DNA of 64,000 nucleotides from Tethya wilhelma. Lineage: Eukaryota > Porifera > Demospongiae > Tethyida > Tethyidae. Below, in pieces: positions 34,189 to 46,270 of this stretch. Every line of letters starts with the position of its first letter. The stretch's first letter is position 1. The stretch covers positions 6,627,589-6,691,588 of the forward strand of contig CAXIPT010000005.1 of the NCBI GenBank assembly GCA_964030475.1, written 5' to 3'. The notes under the pieces are model-generated. The model made no database searches. It was not told where the DNA came from and was given only the letters and a program-made list of their open reading frames with translations. A program made the position numbers and the translations under genes.

Positions 34189-35509
34189 TCACTCCTCAGG
34201 TGTTTCCATGTTGCTCAGGTTCAGCATCAATGTGTCTGCACTCAAATACACTCTGTTCTGGGACTGAGATATCTGCATGTAGTAAGAGGTCAAAAAGCGG
34301 TCAACCAGTCTCTTAGCAACTGCCCATGTCCACTCACAGTGTTAGCGATGGCCTGAGCTGCTCTGATCTTCCGCAGTTTAAGGTAACCAGGATTCTCACG
34401 AATGGCCTTACCAAGGTGAGGTAGGGGTCAAGGTTCAATCTCTTCATACATTAATGCAATCAAATCAGTACACTGGAAGTGGTAGGATATCATTTTAGCT
34501 GCTTCAGCTTCTCCCTCTGCTCTCACAACCTTCTCCTGACGCTCCTGTTTAGCTCTCTCCACGATGAACTGTGCTCTCTGAGCCTCCTGTTGAGCTGCAG
34601 TGGCAATCACACCATTGATGGGAGGAGCTACTGCTCACAGCAAACACTTACCAACTTGTTTAGCTTCAACAGCTGCAGTATACTCCCTTCCAAAACTCAA
34701 ATCAGTCTAAATTTAAAGAGCCACAGCAGTCATTGTTGAAGGACACATGTACACATCAGTGTGGCTACTTACAATGGAGACATCGTCCAGAATGATAAAG
34801 AAATCCCGGGCTCTCTCTATCAACTGATCGCGCACTAACAAGCTAACCTATTGTTAACAGAGGAATGATATTAACACCACTGGCAGTCTGTAAGGACCAA
34901 CCTTGGCTCGCTGAGTGATCAGCTGGGATGCATTGAATTGGGCCACCACGGCTTTTAATACCTGAGAAAATTTAGATCAAATCCCAATAGTTATTCAATA
35001 CCACTATTTTAACTCACTTCATTGCAGATTGAGGGTAAAACCCTCTCATCATAATCTAATCCCAGCTGTCGGTACATGGATGGCAGCTGTGTCTGCTCCG
35101 GTCGGAAGAGGACTCTCAGTCCCATGTTGACCATCTGGAGGTCTTTGCTGCCTGTCGGGGAGGTGAGCAGCTTGGGGCGAGCTCTGATGTCATAGATGAT
35201 GGGGTACTGGAGCCATGGAATCCTGAAATGGATGCCCTCCATGTAGATCTTCTGCTGCACCCCGGTCAGCCTGCTGAACAGAATGGCTCGATGACCACCT
35301 TCAACTGAAATGGGTTAAATTTAGGAGCAGCCTATCTGACATGTCACATTATTAAATGATTTGTTTATTAATTCCTCCTTACCGGTGTACATGGATTGGC
35401 TGATTCCAATGCCCACTAGAGCAGCTGCTCCAAGGAGCTTTAGACCCGTGCCCGTACCTCGAGGGACGCCGCCACCGCCGCCCAGCAGCTTCTGGAGCTG
35501 TTTAGCCAT
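34189..35509 (-). CDS. PHB2: Prohibitin-2
   Basis: Inner mitochondrial membrane scaffold that forms rings with prohibitin-1. The start [14 protein letters not shown] is followed by a transmembrane anchor ([15 protein letters not shown]), then the SPFH/PHB domain ([72 protein letters not shown]). A C-terminal coiled coil includes [19 protein letters not shown]. It ends [17 protein letters not shown]. The first exons (35024-35509) are duplicated at 37016-37501 by the assembly artefact; only the left copy is joined to the remaining exons. It is divergent from PDCD10. Confidence 0.94.
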
Positions 35510-35624
35510 GATTTTCAGCAACTTCAGCCACGTGTTTATGATCACGTGATCTTCCAGTTCAAAGTTCACTTACATATACACTGGGGATGTCCCTGGTCAT
35601 TTCCTTGAATCACACACAACAAAC
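35510..35624. promoter_or_regulatory. Bidirectional promoter PHB2/PDCD10 with paired E-boxes
   Basis: The 115-bp interval between divergent start codons contains two CACGTG hexamers (35529-35534 and 35543-35548), the second inside the palindrome TCACGTGA. Such sites bind USF/MITF/TFE-type bHLH-zip factors. The same region recurs at 37502-37616 in the artefactual copy. Confidence 0.55.
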
Positions 35625-36588
35625 ATGGCATCAGATGAGAAGACCATTGTAGCTTCTCTGGCTCTTCATGCCGTGTTGGAGCCCGTCTTCCAGGAGGTAA
35701 GTGACACTCCAGTGTGTGTGGACCTGCTTTGAACCAACGGTATCGCTCTCTTTACAGTTGGAGGCGGACGAGAAGAACATAGCTGCCGTTCACACGCTGA
35801 GAGCTGCCTTCACAAAGGTCAGTGGTTCAAGTGTGTATCAAACTACTAAGAGTGATTGTGTGTGTGTGTTTAGGCGGAGCACGCCCACCCTGGTTTGACA
35901 GAGGACTTCATTGGTGGTCTACTGGATGCTGAGGGTGTCTCTCTGAACCTGCCTGAAGCCCTCCTCAGACTAGCCTGCCACAATGTGGACCAGTACAACA
36001 TTGCCTCACAGGAAGATGAATTTCTCAAGCTAAACTTCAGAGCAAAAGGTACAGACAGGGATATTTACACAAATAATTGTTTGTTGATGATGTCATGTGC
36101 CACGCCCACTCTAGCACTCAAACAAAAGTTGAGTCACATTCCTGATCAGATTGTGGACAGGTCAAAGTTCTTACAAATCATTCGTGACGTTGCTGGTTCC
36201 ATCAAGGACGTCCTTGATGCCGTCAATGAAGTATCCAAGCAACACCAGTCCGACCCAAAGATGAAAGAACACAGAAAGGTGTGTATTGAGGCATTATCAA
36301 CATCCCTATGTTCTTGATCTCATTGTTTGTCTGTTTGCCAGGTGTTGGAGACTCGTAAGAGAGTGTTTGTAAAAAGCTCGCGGAGCTTCAGTGATACTCT
36401 GAAGAGATACTTCAAGGATGGGAGGTGTGTGTGTGTGTGTGTGTGTGCCATGGAAGGCCAACTGCTAATGTTAATTTTGTGGTGCATGGTATTTGTACTA
36501 CAGGTCGGAGCATGTGTTCCTCAGTGCCAACAGGCTCATTAACCACACCAATGCACTCCTCAGCACTTACAAGGCAATAGGATTTTAG
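35625..36588 (+). CDS. PDCD10: Programmed cell death 10 / CCM3 (left copy)
   Basis: Adaptor of the STRIPAK and cerebral-cavernous-malformation complexes that binds GCKIII kinases. Five or more exons give LALHAVLEPVFQELE, AVHTLRAAFTKAE and HPGLTEDFIGGLLD in the dimerisation domain. They continue with LKQKLSHIPDQIVDRSKFL, DVAGSIKDVLDAVNEV, FVKSSRSFSDTLKRYFKDG and VFLSANRLINHTNALLSTYK in the focal-adhesion-targeting homology domain. The FxxSxxFSDTLKxYFKDG block is diagnostic. The length of about 205 aa matches. An identical copy is at 37617-38580; one gene is expected. Confidence 0.95.
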
Positions 36589-36725
36589 GCCAAATTGCAA
36601 CACAAGACAATTGATTAGTACTTTTTAGCTCTCTTTTGTTTATTTCTGTCTGTACTAATATTATTGTCTCCAATTAACTGAAATTTCAATCGTAATTTTG
36701 GAAAACTGTTGTGTGCGAAGAAGTG

Positions 36726-36966
36726 ATGGCGACATCTGATCCTCTGGAACAAGAGCGGCGCTGCGAGACCACCATCAAACTGAGAGTTGGTGAGTGTTTA
36801 TTAATTGGTGGACACGATTGACTGGTTCCTCTAATGATGCACAGTGGAAGCCAAGAACCTGCCGGCCGCTCGAGAGCTGCGGCAGAGCAGAGACACCTAT
36901 GTGGTGATTGGTTTGGACCAGGAGGAGATCTTCAGGACGGCTACAGTGGAGAAGAGCCTGTGGTGA
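36726..36966 (+). pseudogene. Artefactual copy of the first RASA exons
   Basis: Same two exons as at 38718-38957 ([19 protein letters not shown] and the start of C2A), cut off by adapter and N. Not a separate gene. Confidence 0.88.
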
Positions 36967-36980
36967 GATGCAAGCGTACG

Positions 36981-37010
36981 TCTCTTATACACATCTGACG
37001 CTGCCGACGA
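36981..37010 (+). other. Nextera transposase adapter left in the assembly
   Basis: Thirty bases starting TCTCTTATACACATCTGACG and continuing CTGCCGACGA match the Illumina Nextera read-2 adapter, beginning inside the Tn5 mosaic end. Four bases and an N follow. This is library sequence, not biology. Confidence 0.97.
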
Positions 37011-37616
37011 AGATNGCAGATTGAGGGTAAAACCCTCTCATCATAATCTAATCCCAGCTGTCGGTACATGGATGGCAGCTGTGTCTGCTCCGGTCGGAAG
37101 AGGACTCTCAGTCCCATGTTGACCATCTGGAGGTCTTTGCTGCCTGTCGGGGAGGTGAGCAGCTTGGGGCGAGCTCTGATGTCATAGATGATGGGGTACT
37201 GGAGCCATGGAATCCTGAAATGGATGCCCTCCATGTAGATCTTCTGCTGCACCCCGGTCAGCCTGCTGAACAGAATGGCTCGATGACCACCTTCAACTGA
37301 AATGGGTTAAATTTAGGAGCAGCCTATCTGACATGTCACATTATTAAATGATTTGTTTATTAATTCCTCCTTACCGGTGTACATGGATTGGCTGATTCCA
37401 ATGCCCACTAGAGCAGCTGCTCCAAGGAGCTTTAGACCCGTGCCCGTACCTCGAGGGACGCCGCCACCGCCGCCCAGCAGCTTCTGGAGCTGTTTAGCCA
37501 TGATTTTCAGCAACTTCAGCCACGTGTTTATGATCACGTGATCTTCCAGTTCAAAGTTCACTTACATATACACTGGGGATGTCCCTGGTCATTTCCTTGA
37601 ATCACACACAACAAAC

Positions 37617-38580
37617 ATGGCATCAGATGAGAAGACCATTGTAGCTTCTCTGGCTCTTCATGCCGTGTTGGAGCCCGTCTTCCAGGAGGTAAGTGACACT
37701 CCAGTGTGTGTGGACCTGCTTTGAACCAACGGTATCGCTCTCTTTACAGTTGGAGGCGGACGAGAAGAACATAGCTGCCGTTCACACGCTGAGAGCTGCC
37801 TTCACAAAGGTCAGTGGTTCAAGTGTGTATCAAACTACTAAGAGTGATTGTGTGTGTGTGTTTAGGCGGAGCACGCCCACCCTGGTTTGACAGAGGACTT
37901 CATTGGTGGTCTACTGGATGCTGAGGGTGTCTCTCTGAACCTGCCTGAAGCCCTCCTCAGACTAGCCTGCCACAATGTGGACCAGTACAACATTGCCTCA
38001 CAGGAAGATGAATTTCTCAAGCTAAACTTCAGAGCAAAAGGTACAGACAGGGATATTTACACAAATAATTGTTTGTTGATGATGTCATGTGCCACGCCCA
38101 CTCTAGCACTCAAACAAAAGTTGAGTCACATTCCTGATCAGATTGTGGACAGGTCAAAGTTCTTACAAATCATTCGTGACGTTGCTGGTTCCATCAAGGA
38201 CGTCCTTGATGCCGTCAATGAAGTATCCAAGCAACACCAGTCCGACCCAAAGATGAAAGAACACAGAAAGGTGTGTATTGAGGCATTATCAACATCCCTA
38301 TGTTCTTGATCTCATTGTTTGTCTGTTTGCCAGGTGTTGGAGACTCGTAAGAGAGTGTTTGTAAAAAGCTCGCGGAGCTTCAGTGATACTCTGAAGAGAT
38401 ACTTCAAGGATGGGAGGTGTGTGTGTGTGTGTGTGTGTGCCATGGAAGGCCAACTGCTAATGTTAATTTTGTGGTGCATGGTATTTGTACTACAGGTCGG
38501 AGCATGTGTTCCTCAGTGCCAACAGGCTCATTAACCACACCAATGCACTCCTCAGCACTTACAAGGCAATAGGATTTTAG
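37617..38580 (+). CDS. PDCD10: Programmed cell death 10 / CCM3 (right, artefactual or allelic copy)
   Basis: Identical in all exons to 35625-36588. It is placed directly upstream of the intact RASA gene, so this is the copy with correct downstream context, while the left copy has correct upstream context with PHB2. The two should be collapsed into one locus. Confidence 0.88.
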
Positions 38581-38717
38581 GCCAAATTGCAACACAAGAC
38601 AATTGATTAGTACTTTTTAGCTCTCTTTTGTTTATTTCTGTCTGTACTAATATTATTGTCTCCAATTAACTGAAATTTCAATCGTAATTTTGGAAAACTG
38701 TTGTGTGCGAAGAAGTG

Positions 38718-39630
38718 ATGGCGACATCTGATCCTCTGGAACAAGAGCGGCGCTGCGAGACCACCATCAAACTGAGAGTTGGTGAGTGTTTATTAATTGG
38801 TGGACACGATTGACTGGTTCCTCTAATGATGCACAGTGGAAGCCAAGAACCTGCCGGCCGCTCGAGAGCTGCGGCAGAGCAGAGACACCTATGTGGTGAT
38901 TGGTTTGGACCAGGAGGAGATCTTCAGGACGGCTACAGTGGAGAAGAGCCTGTGGTGAGTCTCCTCTCTCTCTCTCTCTTTCTGTGAACCTCTAAGACTA
39001 ATGTGTGTGTGTGTGTGTGTGTGTGTGGTATGTAGCCCATATTTTGGAGAGGAGTTCAGTTTCACAGTCCCGAGGGAGTTTAGACGTCTCTCCTTCTATG
39101 TGTGTGAGCCAGGCATCCATCGTGACAGTAAGCTGGGCAAGGTGTCCCTGGCTCACTCTGAGCTGAAGGCCTCGCCTGTGAGGGAGGAGACGTGGTACCC
39201 GATCCTGCCCATAGAGCCTGACAGTGAAGTACAGGTGGGCCATTGTTGCTCTGCACCCATATTAGTCCCTCTGTGAGTGTGTGAGGTGGGGCCTCTTGTT
39301 GTGTCTCCAGGGGAAGATCTATCTCTCTCTCAGTGTCGCAGAGAAGCTGGTCATTGAGGGCGACTCCAACAGAAGCCAGCTGGTGTTACGTATCAGGTAT
39401 GGACAACTCCTGCACTCACTGAGCAATGCTCTCATTATCTTTGCCCCCTCCCAGAGTGATGGAGTGCTGTGGCCTGGGGGCGTGGGGCAGCAGCGGTCTC
39501 TCAGATCCAGTCTGTCAGGTTATGCTGCTCAACACCGCCAGTGGGACAAGGTCAGAGGTCAAACGTGGCCAGGTGCACAAGAGAACAGTTGATCCATTGT
39601 TTAACGAGTTGTTTGAATTCCCTGTGAGTG

Positions 39631-39671
<41 letters not shown>

Positions 39672-40694
39672 CGATGTCAGACCTCTACAAATTCACCTGT
39701 TTTTCCGCAGAGTTTTTCTAAGTAATATGTAAATCTTCAAGTATCTGACGATAATTATCCACGAGCGCTATCCAATGGTGCTTGTTACACGATCATACAT
39801 AAAACTGTTGCAAAGCCACGCCCACCCAAAATTTTTCAATAGAAACTTCCATACATACAATTATTGAGCTAGCGGTGATTCCGCGCAACCAATTTGCACG
39901 GTTTAGGTGTCAGCAGATAGCTCATTCATTGTCCCGTCCAACACAATTTATTTCATGAGCGTACTCCAAGCACGAGTCGAGATATTTTTGATATACTGAA
40001 CGTCTTCGGAGGTCTGATATCGCTACACACACACACACACAAATAATAGTGTTATGACTCAAATGTAAGCAGTTATAACTCCAACACACAGTTATGACTG
40101 TGTATATATGTGTGCAGAGCTGTAACCATCGGTACACAGTATATTAGTCATTGTATATAATTAGATTGAGAAGGAGTCGGTGCTGAGAACTGCTCTGGTC
40201 CGTGTGAGTGTCTTCCACACCACTCTGCTGTGTGAGGACACCTTCTTGGGTCAGGTCAACCTCTCTCTCTCTTCCATGGACTGCAAAGGCCTCCACAGCG
40301 ACTGGTATCTTCTGTCTGCTCGCCCCCCTCCCCCCAGACAGACCAGCCCCCCCGACATTGGCTCCATGAGAGTGAGCGTCACCTACTCCATGGACTACAT
40401 CTATCCCCTCAAGGTCTACGAACCTCTGAAGAACATGTTGCTCAAGAGTTTATCTTGTCAGGTAAAACAACAGCTGGTCAATGTCTCCATTGCTGTGCTC
40501 CTACCTCCATGGCTGCCTGTGTGTGTGTAGGTGCTGTCTGATTCCGCCCTTCACATTCTCCATGAGGTCTACAAGGACAGAGCAGCCATGGCTAAGTCTG
40601 TGCTCAAGATCTTCCTCCAGCTGAACAAAGTTAGTCAGCTTCCTTGACTGTTTTCCGCTTACACTCGTTTCAAGTCCATTGTTTAGTGCTTATC

Positions 40695-40748
<54 letters not shown>

Positions 40749-40833
40749 TGGAGGAGCTGATGTCTAAAGTCATAGAATATGAAGTCAACAACACACTGTA
40801 AGTTAGCTCACAAGCTGTTCCAGTGCACACTCC

Positions 40834-40874
<41 letters not shown>

Positions 40875-40987
40875 TGTTTCCTCTGCAGGGATCCTAACAC
40901 ACTGTTTAGGGGGAACTCTCTGGCATCAAAGACAATTGANCTGTTTTCCGCTTACACTCGTTTCAAGTCCATTGTTTAGTGCTTATC

Positions 40988-41045
<58 letters not shown>

Positions 41046-41130
41046 TGGAGGAGCTGATGTCTAAAGTCATAGAATATGAAGTCAACAACACACTGTAAGT
41101 TAGCTCACAAGCTGTTCCAGTGCACACTCC

Positions 41131-41171
<41 letters not shown>

Positions 41172-42613
41172 TGTTTCCTCTGCAGGGATCCTAACACACT
41201 GTTTAGGGGGAACTCTCTGGCATCAAAGACAATTGATGAGTTCATGAAGCTTGTCGGTCATTCCTACCTTCAAAAGACGCTCCAGTGTTGCATCGATGAG
41301 ATCTTTGAGGCACGGAGGTACTGTGAGATAGACCCAGCCAGGCTCAGCGACGGAGACCATCCAGACCTCAACATGGCAAGGCTCCACTAGCTCTGTGCAC
41401 TGGGTGATGGGTTACCCCTGCTCGTCTCTCTCTCTAGGCCAATCTCCTGTTCTTCATTGAGAAGATCCTCAGTGCCATCGTCTCCTCAGCCAGGTCCTGC
41501 CCCAGGCTCATGTGCACTGTCTTTGCCAAGCTGAAGCAAGCAGCTCTCAAGAAATTCCCAGGTAATTACTTGTGCCCCTGTCTTTGAGGTAGTTATTTAT
41601 TGTTTCCTTGCAGATCGCTGCGATGTGATTGGCTACACCGCTGTCAGTGGGTTCGTCTTCCTGCGGTTCTTTGCTCCTGCCATCCTCAATCCAAAGCTAT
41701 TTGACCTTCGACCTCAACATCCAGTTAGCTAATTTGTTGCCTTTTATAGGCAATGGTTTTAATGAGTGCTGTTTGAACACAGGGGCCTGTCGTTGGACGA
41801 ACTTTGACCCTTATCTCCAAGAGTATTCAAAGTCTAGGAAATCTTGGCGGTCCAAAGGTCAGCTAGTGTTGTTGTCATGGTAACCATATCTCATGGCACG
41901 ATGTGTTCCACCCCAGCATGGTAGTTTGCAGCACAAAGAGACGTTCATGGCTCACGTCTACATGCAGCTATCAAGCCACACAAGAGAAGTCAAAGATGTA
42001 AAGGATTTAGTTTGAAGTTTGATAACTAAACTGTTCACACAACCATCTTGTTATTGTGTTCCTCTGTCAGTACCTGACTGCTGTGAGTGACCCGCAGGGA
42101 GGAGAGGAGTGTATGCTAGACCAGACCATGTACCGGGAGGGGTGAGTGGGTGTGGCAAGGGGTGTGGTCACTCAATCACGACATCATTGTGTTTAGGTTT
42201 CTTGTGAAGAGGTCTCAAGGAAGAAAGAAAGGACCTAAGAACTTCAGGAAGAGGTGAGTAGAGAGCTAATAGTGATGATGATGGTGTCATGACTCTCTCC
42301 TCTCCCTGCAGGTTCTTCTGTCTCAGTTCCAACGCCCTAACCTACGCCAAGAACAAGGGGGATTCCCCTCTGTGCACCATCCCCGCCCACGAGCTCCTGG
42401 CAGTGGAGAGAGTCGATGATAACGCCTTTGGAATGAAGTTTGTGAGTTGTCCTCAATGTTGTGTGCTGTGCTAGCTGTGAGCCTCGTGTGCCCCCTCCTG
42501 CAGATGTTCCAGCTGAGACAGCCTGAGAGGATTCTCTACATGCAGGCAAAGAACTCTGTCGATCTGATGGAATGGTAAGAGACGTGTGGGTGGTCATATA
42601 ACTGTCCTATCTC

Positions 42614-42651
<38 letters not shown>

Positions 42652-43292
42652 GGCTGATAGCTCTGTCGCGAGCCTGCTGCGATGCTGGCATTGACTCCTA
42701 TCACAGTGGGGCCTACATTAACAACAATTGGACATGGTGAGTCACTGCTCCTACCTTGTATCTCAGTCCCTCATCGCTCCCTCTCTCCCTCCCTCACCAC
42801 CAGCTGTGGCACTCCTCTCTTTGACATCAGCAAAGGCTGCAAACCCATCAGTCTGTAAGGAAACGGCAGCTAATCTTGTAACCATGGTAACTGTGATTGT
42901 TGGTTGCACAGAGCGGTGAGGATGCTGGCTCACAGAGAAGACATTGACCTGGAGAGAGAGCTGCACAGAGTCTACAAGATGTTTCTTAACAGCCAGGCAA
43001 GCATCATGAAGCTGAAAGGTAGATCAGCACTTCATGCTGTTGTGATGATGTGTGTGTGTGCTAGTGTATGTCTGTGTGTGCTCCATTAGATGCCGCCACC
43101 ACCCAGGCCCGCGGTGATGGGCCTGAGGAGCATGCCCTGCCTCCCAGACTGGCCAACCTCTGTGAGCTGCTGGTCTTTGTCAAGAACCTCGAGCTGACCT
43201 CCTCGGCTCACATGACGTCACAGGCGGCCAAACTAGGCTCCAGAGAGAACCCTTATAGCTGCTCTGCTGGAGAGGCATTGGTAATCAGGTGA
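38718..43292 (+). CDS. RASA3: RASA2/RASA3-like Ras GTPase-activating protein (GAP1 family)
   Basis: Negative regulator of Ras/Rap recruited to membranes. Domains in order: C2A ([36 protein letters not shown]); C2B ([25 protein letters not shown]); a RasGAP domain with arginine-finger motif [19 protein letters not shown] and [17 protein letters not shown], then [15 protein letters not shown]; a PH domain ([25 protein letters not shown]); and a BTK zinc motif ([20 protein letters not shown]). A C-terminal tail follows. Length is near 800 aa. Two artefacts affect the gene: its first exons are duplicated upstream, and the exon at about 40748-40798 is duplicated around N40940. The intron after C2B's first half contains a MITE. 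RASA2 versus RASA3 is not resolved. Confidence 0.9.
39669..40025. mobile_element. MITE of about 355 bp with TA flanks in a RASA intron
   Basis: The left end GCGATGTCAGACCTCT is mirrored at the right end as GGTCTGATATCGC (40011-40023), with TA on both outer sides (39669-39670 and 40024-40025), as expected for Tc1/mariner-type insertion. It sits inside a (CA)n microsatellite that continues on both sides (39629-39668 and 40026-40040). No coding capacity. Confidence 0.75.
40648..41236. other. Unmerged contig overlap around N40940 (about 0.29-kb duplication)
   Basis: Bases 40648-40939 reappear at 40941-41236. Non-repetitive parts are identical, but the right copy is 4 bp longer in the TG run, so the offset drifts from 293 to 297. 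One RASA exon is therefore present twice. Repeat-length difference between reads or alleles probably prevented merging. Confidence 0.88.
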
Positions 43293-43677
43293 CCCTTGCC
43301 CTCATTTTGGTAGTATTGTATGAATCTCTCTTAATTTTTTTTAAACTATTCATTCTATTAATTTTTGAAGCTGAGTTTTTATGGAGTATTATCATCTACA
43401 CATCTAGGTACAAGAAAAATTTACCTTGTATTTTTTGATTTTAAATTATTCATCAAATTTCATGGTTGTGTCAAATCCAGTTACATGTATGCTGCATACA
43501 ATGGCTGTTGCTATAGGCAACAAACAGCATGAAGTAAAGATTGAAAGAGTGACGTGCTGAAGGATTGATCTAAAAATTGATGTGTGCTAAAGATTAATAG
43601 ATTAATGTGTGCTAACAGAGTGTGCTAAAAAAATGGGTGGAGCTAGTGTGGTGCTCGTTATTTGGAATAATTGTGCC
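43293..43677. other. Intergenic spacer RASA to TAF1C-like
   Basis: AT-rich, without recognisable exons. It should hold the RASA 3' UTR and the promoter of the next gene, which lies in the same direction. Confidence 0.55.
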
Positions 43678-43890
43678 ATGGCCTATCCAGTGCTGGAGTT
43701 CCCCTCTTGGTCTCCTGGAGGAGCTGCTCGTGGCAGAGGCTCAGGAGCTAGAGGAGGAACAGCTGATCAGCTGCAGCAGTTTACCACTGTGGAGTATGGA
43801 AGGCTCGTTGCCATGGTAACCAATGAAGATGGAGAGGACCTTCATTTCATGCAGAATGGTGTGTTCGCTCTCTTCTGCTCCAATTGCTGG

Positions 43891-43938
<48 letters not shown>

Positions 43939-45684
43939 TGCAGGTCATGGCAAGTGCACTGTGCGCTATAGATCTCCTGTTCTTCCACTGATGTCTCCTA
44001 ACACTCTCACTCCTTACGACCAGCCACTCCCGGAGCACAAAGACCCTCCTCTTGGCTTAGGCTACAAGGTCTTACGACAGGTACACCTCTAGCTCTGTCA
44101 ATTCCACCTCCAGCTGATAATGATGGGACTGTCCCTGATCGTTAGGTAATACACATGATAAGTGATCATCGTCTGGAGTATGTTCCAACATGGCTTCTGT
44201 GTGACCTCATCCGGGACTCACTCGTTGATCAGCATAAGCAATTGAACTATGACCTTTTCTTAGGAACAACACTCAGTGTTCTACCTGTTTCCATGGAAAC
44301 CAATCAATATCAGTTATTGTGTTATGCCACTGGAGCCGACCTTTGCACTCTAGGTATTTAAATCAATGCAGTTGTTGTATCACCTGCTAATGATGTTATT
44401 ACACAGGGGTTGGTGTGCTGTCCTCTGCTCCAACTGTCAGCGATGATGGTCCCTCAGCTGATGAGGAGCAGGAATCTTTCACTGAGTGGTCCCTGGGTCA
44501 CGCCCCGCTCTCTGTTAGGGCCATTGAAGGACACATCTTGCCGACTAAAATAAGACAGATTGAGTGTTCCTCTGGTCATTGTGTGTCTGCTAGCAACAAG
44601 TGTAAGCCTTTATCTACAGCTCTATTACATGTAGCCATTCCCTTTCTTTCTCTGTGTGTGTGATTCAGTGTATGTGTGTGTTCGGTGTGACTACCACATT
44701 GGACTGTTCCAAGTGTCTCTTAGCCCGGACCACCAGCTGCTCCAGCCTCCTGCTACTGCTGCCGCTGTGGAGCCTCTTCTCTCGTGCCTCCTGCTCCACC
44801 AGTCAGACTCACTGGTGCAACACATGGCACTGAGGTGTGTCTTGCTATCTGGATTATTGGACAACTGTTTCATTAATGCCTTCTCTTTTACCCAGCCCCT
44901 ACGTTAGTGGTGAGTTTATTGCTGTGACTGAAACTGGTGGTCTCTATTTAGGATCAGACTCCTCCTCCATATCCATCCTGCGTCAGTCATCTGACCAATC
45001 AGATCCCCCCGTTCAACGCCAGTGTATCTATGGTCCCCACCCCCGGAGTGTTTTGCTTGTGGAGAACTTTGAACTCTTCAGTTTTGACCTCAGAACTAAA
45101 GATCCCACCCCCCGACCACTAATGGAGGCCAGTAGTCATAAGGTCACCTGCATTGCACGTGATCCATTGAACCCCTTCCGTGTTCTCGTGACGACCCCCA
45201 CTGATCTCCTGCTGGTTGATGTGCGACAGCCCTCCGCCCCTCTGCTGGGCGTTCGCCACGAGATGCCCCATCCTCCAAGACACCTCTCTGCTCTGGCCTC
45301 TCAGGAGGACACTGGTATGTGAGATCATATAGGCTCATTGCTATGTGGTATAACTGTCAGTTATTTGTGAGCTTATAGCAAGTAAATACTTAGAAACTGA
45401 CTGTTGAAGGTTCACGGACTGAAACATCTTGTATTTCTAGCAATTTACTTGCTTACCAATAACTGAGAGACATTGGTGGCACTGGAACCAGCCAATGCTG
45501 ACAGCTGCTCTATTGTGCATGTGTGTAGGAGTTGTCCTGGTGAGCTCCTCGGAGGGGGCTAGTAGCCAGGTGTTTCTCTACCAATGTGCTGACAATGGAC
45601 CACCAATATTCATCGCAGCTCCGCACGCAGTCACAACCATTACGTAAGAAGCGTCAGTGTTATTGCTGTGTGTGCTGTTCAGCC

Positions 45685-45744
<60 letters not shown>

Positions 45745-46239
45745 CAGTGACCTTCCCCTAACCCTCAGGCAATCCTCGTGCTCAGGAACTCTCTACCAAG
45801 TCTCATACAGAATGATTCAACACATTATTGGTTCAGTTGCTATAGCAACAATAAGAGAAAATGAATTTGGAGCTATTATTGTGAGTAAGCTCCTAGTCTT
45901 TAGTTGCTATAATGAATTAGTTATGTTTTTGTCTTCAGATGACATCACTGGGTGATCTCTTCTATCAGTTGTGGACGTATGAGACTCCTGACCACATCCA
46001 CTCTGGTGATGACAGCCACGTCCACATCCAGGGTTATAAGCTGTGGATTAGAGAGTCATTGACCCAGGGGCAGGTACCATGCTCTCTATGTGTGTGTGTT
46101 TTCAAGGCACTCAATTGTGTGTGTGTTTAATGGCAGATGATGAGCTTTAGTGAATCAAGTCGCTCATTCAGCAACAGGTCGTGCCAATGGTTCATTGATT
46201 GTAAGTAGACACTTTATGATAGTATTAAAGATAACTCTG

Positions 46240-46270
<31 letters not shown>

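Larger units (their letters stand above)
35024..38959. other. Unmerged contig overlap around N37015 (1.94-kb direct duplication)
   Basis: Bases 35024-36967 recur at 37016-38959 with a constant 1992-bp offset. The copy covers the first PHB2 exons, all of PDCD10 and the first two RASA exons. The left copy ends in adapter sequence and an N, which identifies the duplication as a scaffold join. Confidence 0.93.

Noticed and set aside
35625..38580. Two PDCD10 genes as a recent tandem duplication
   Set aside because: The copies are identical including introns, separated by adapter and N; a scaffold artefact explains it better.
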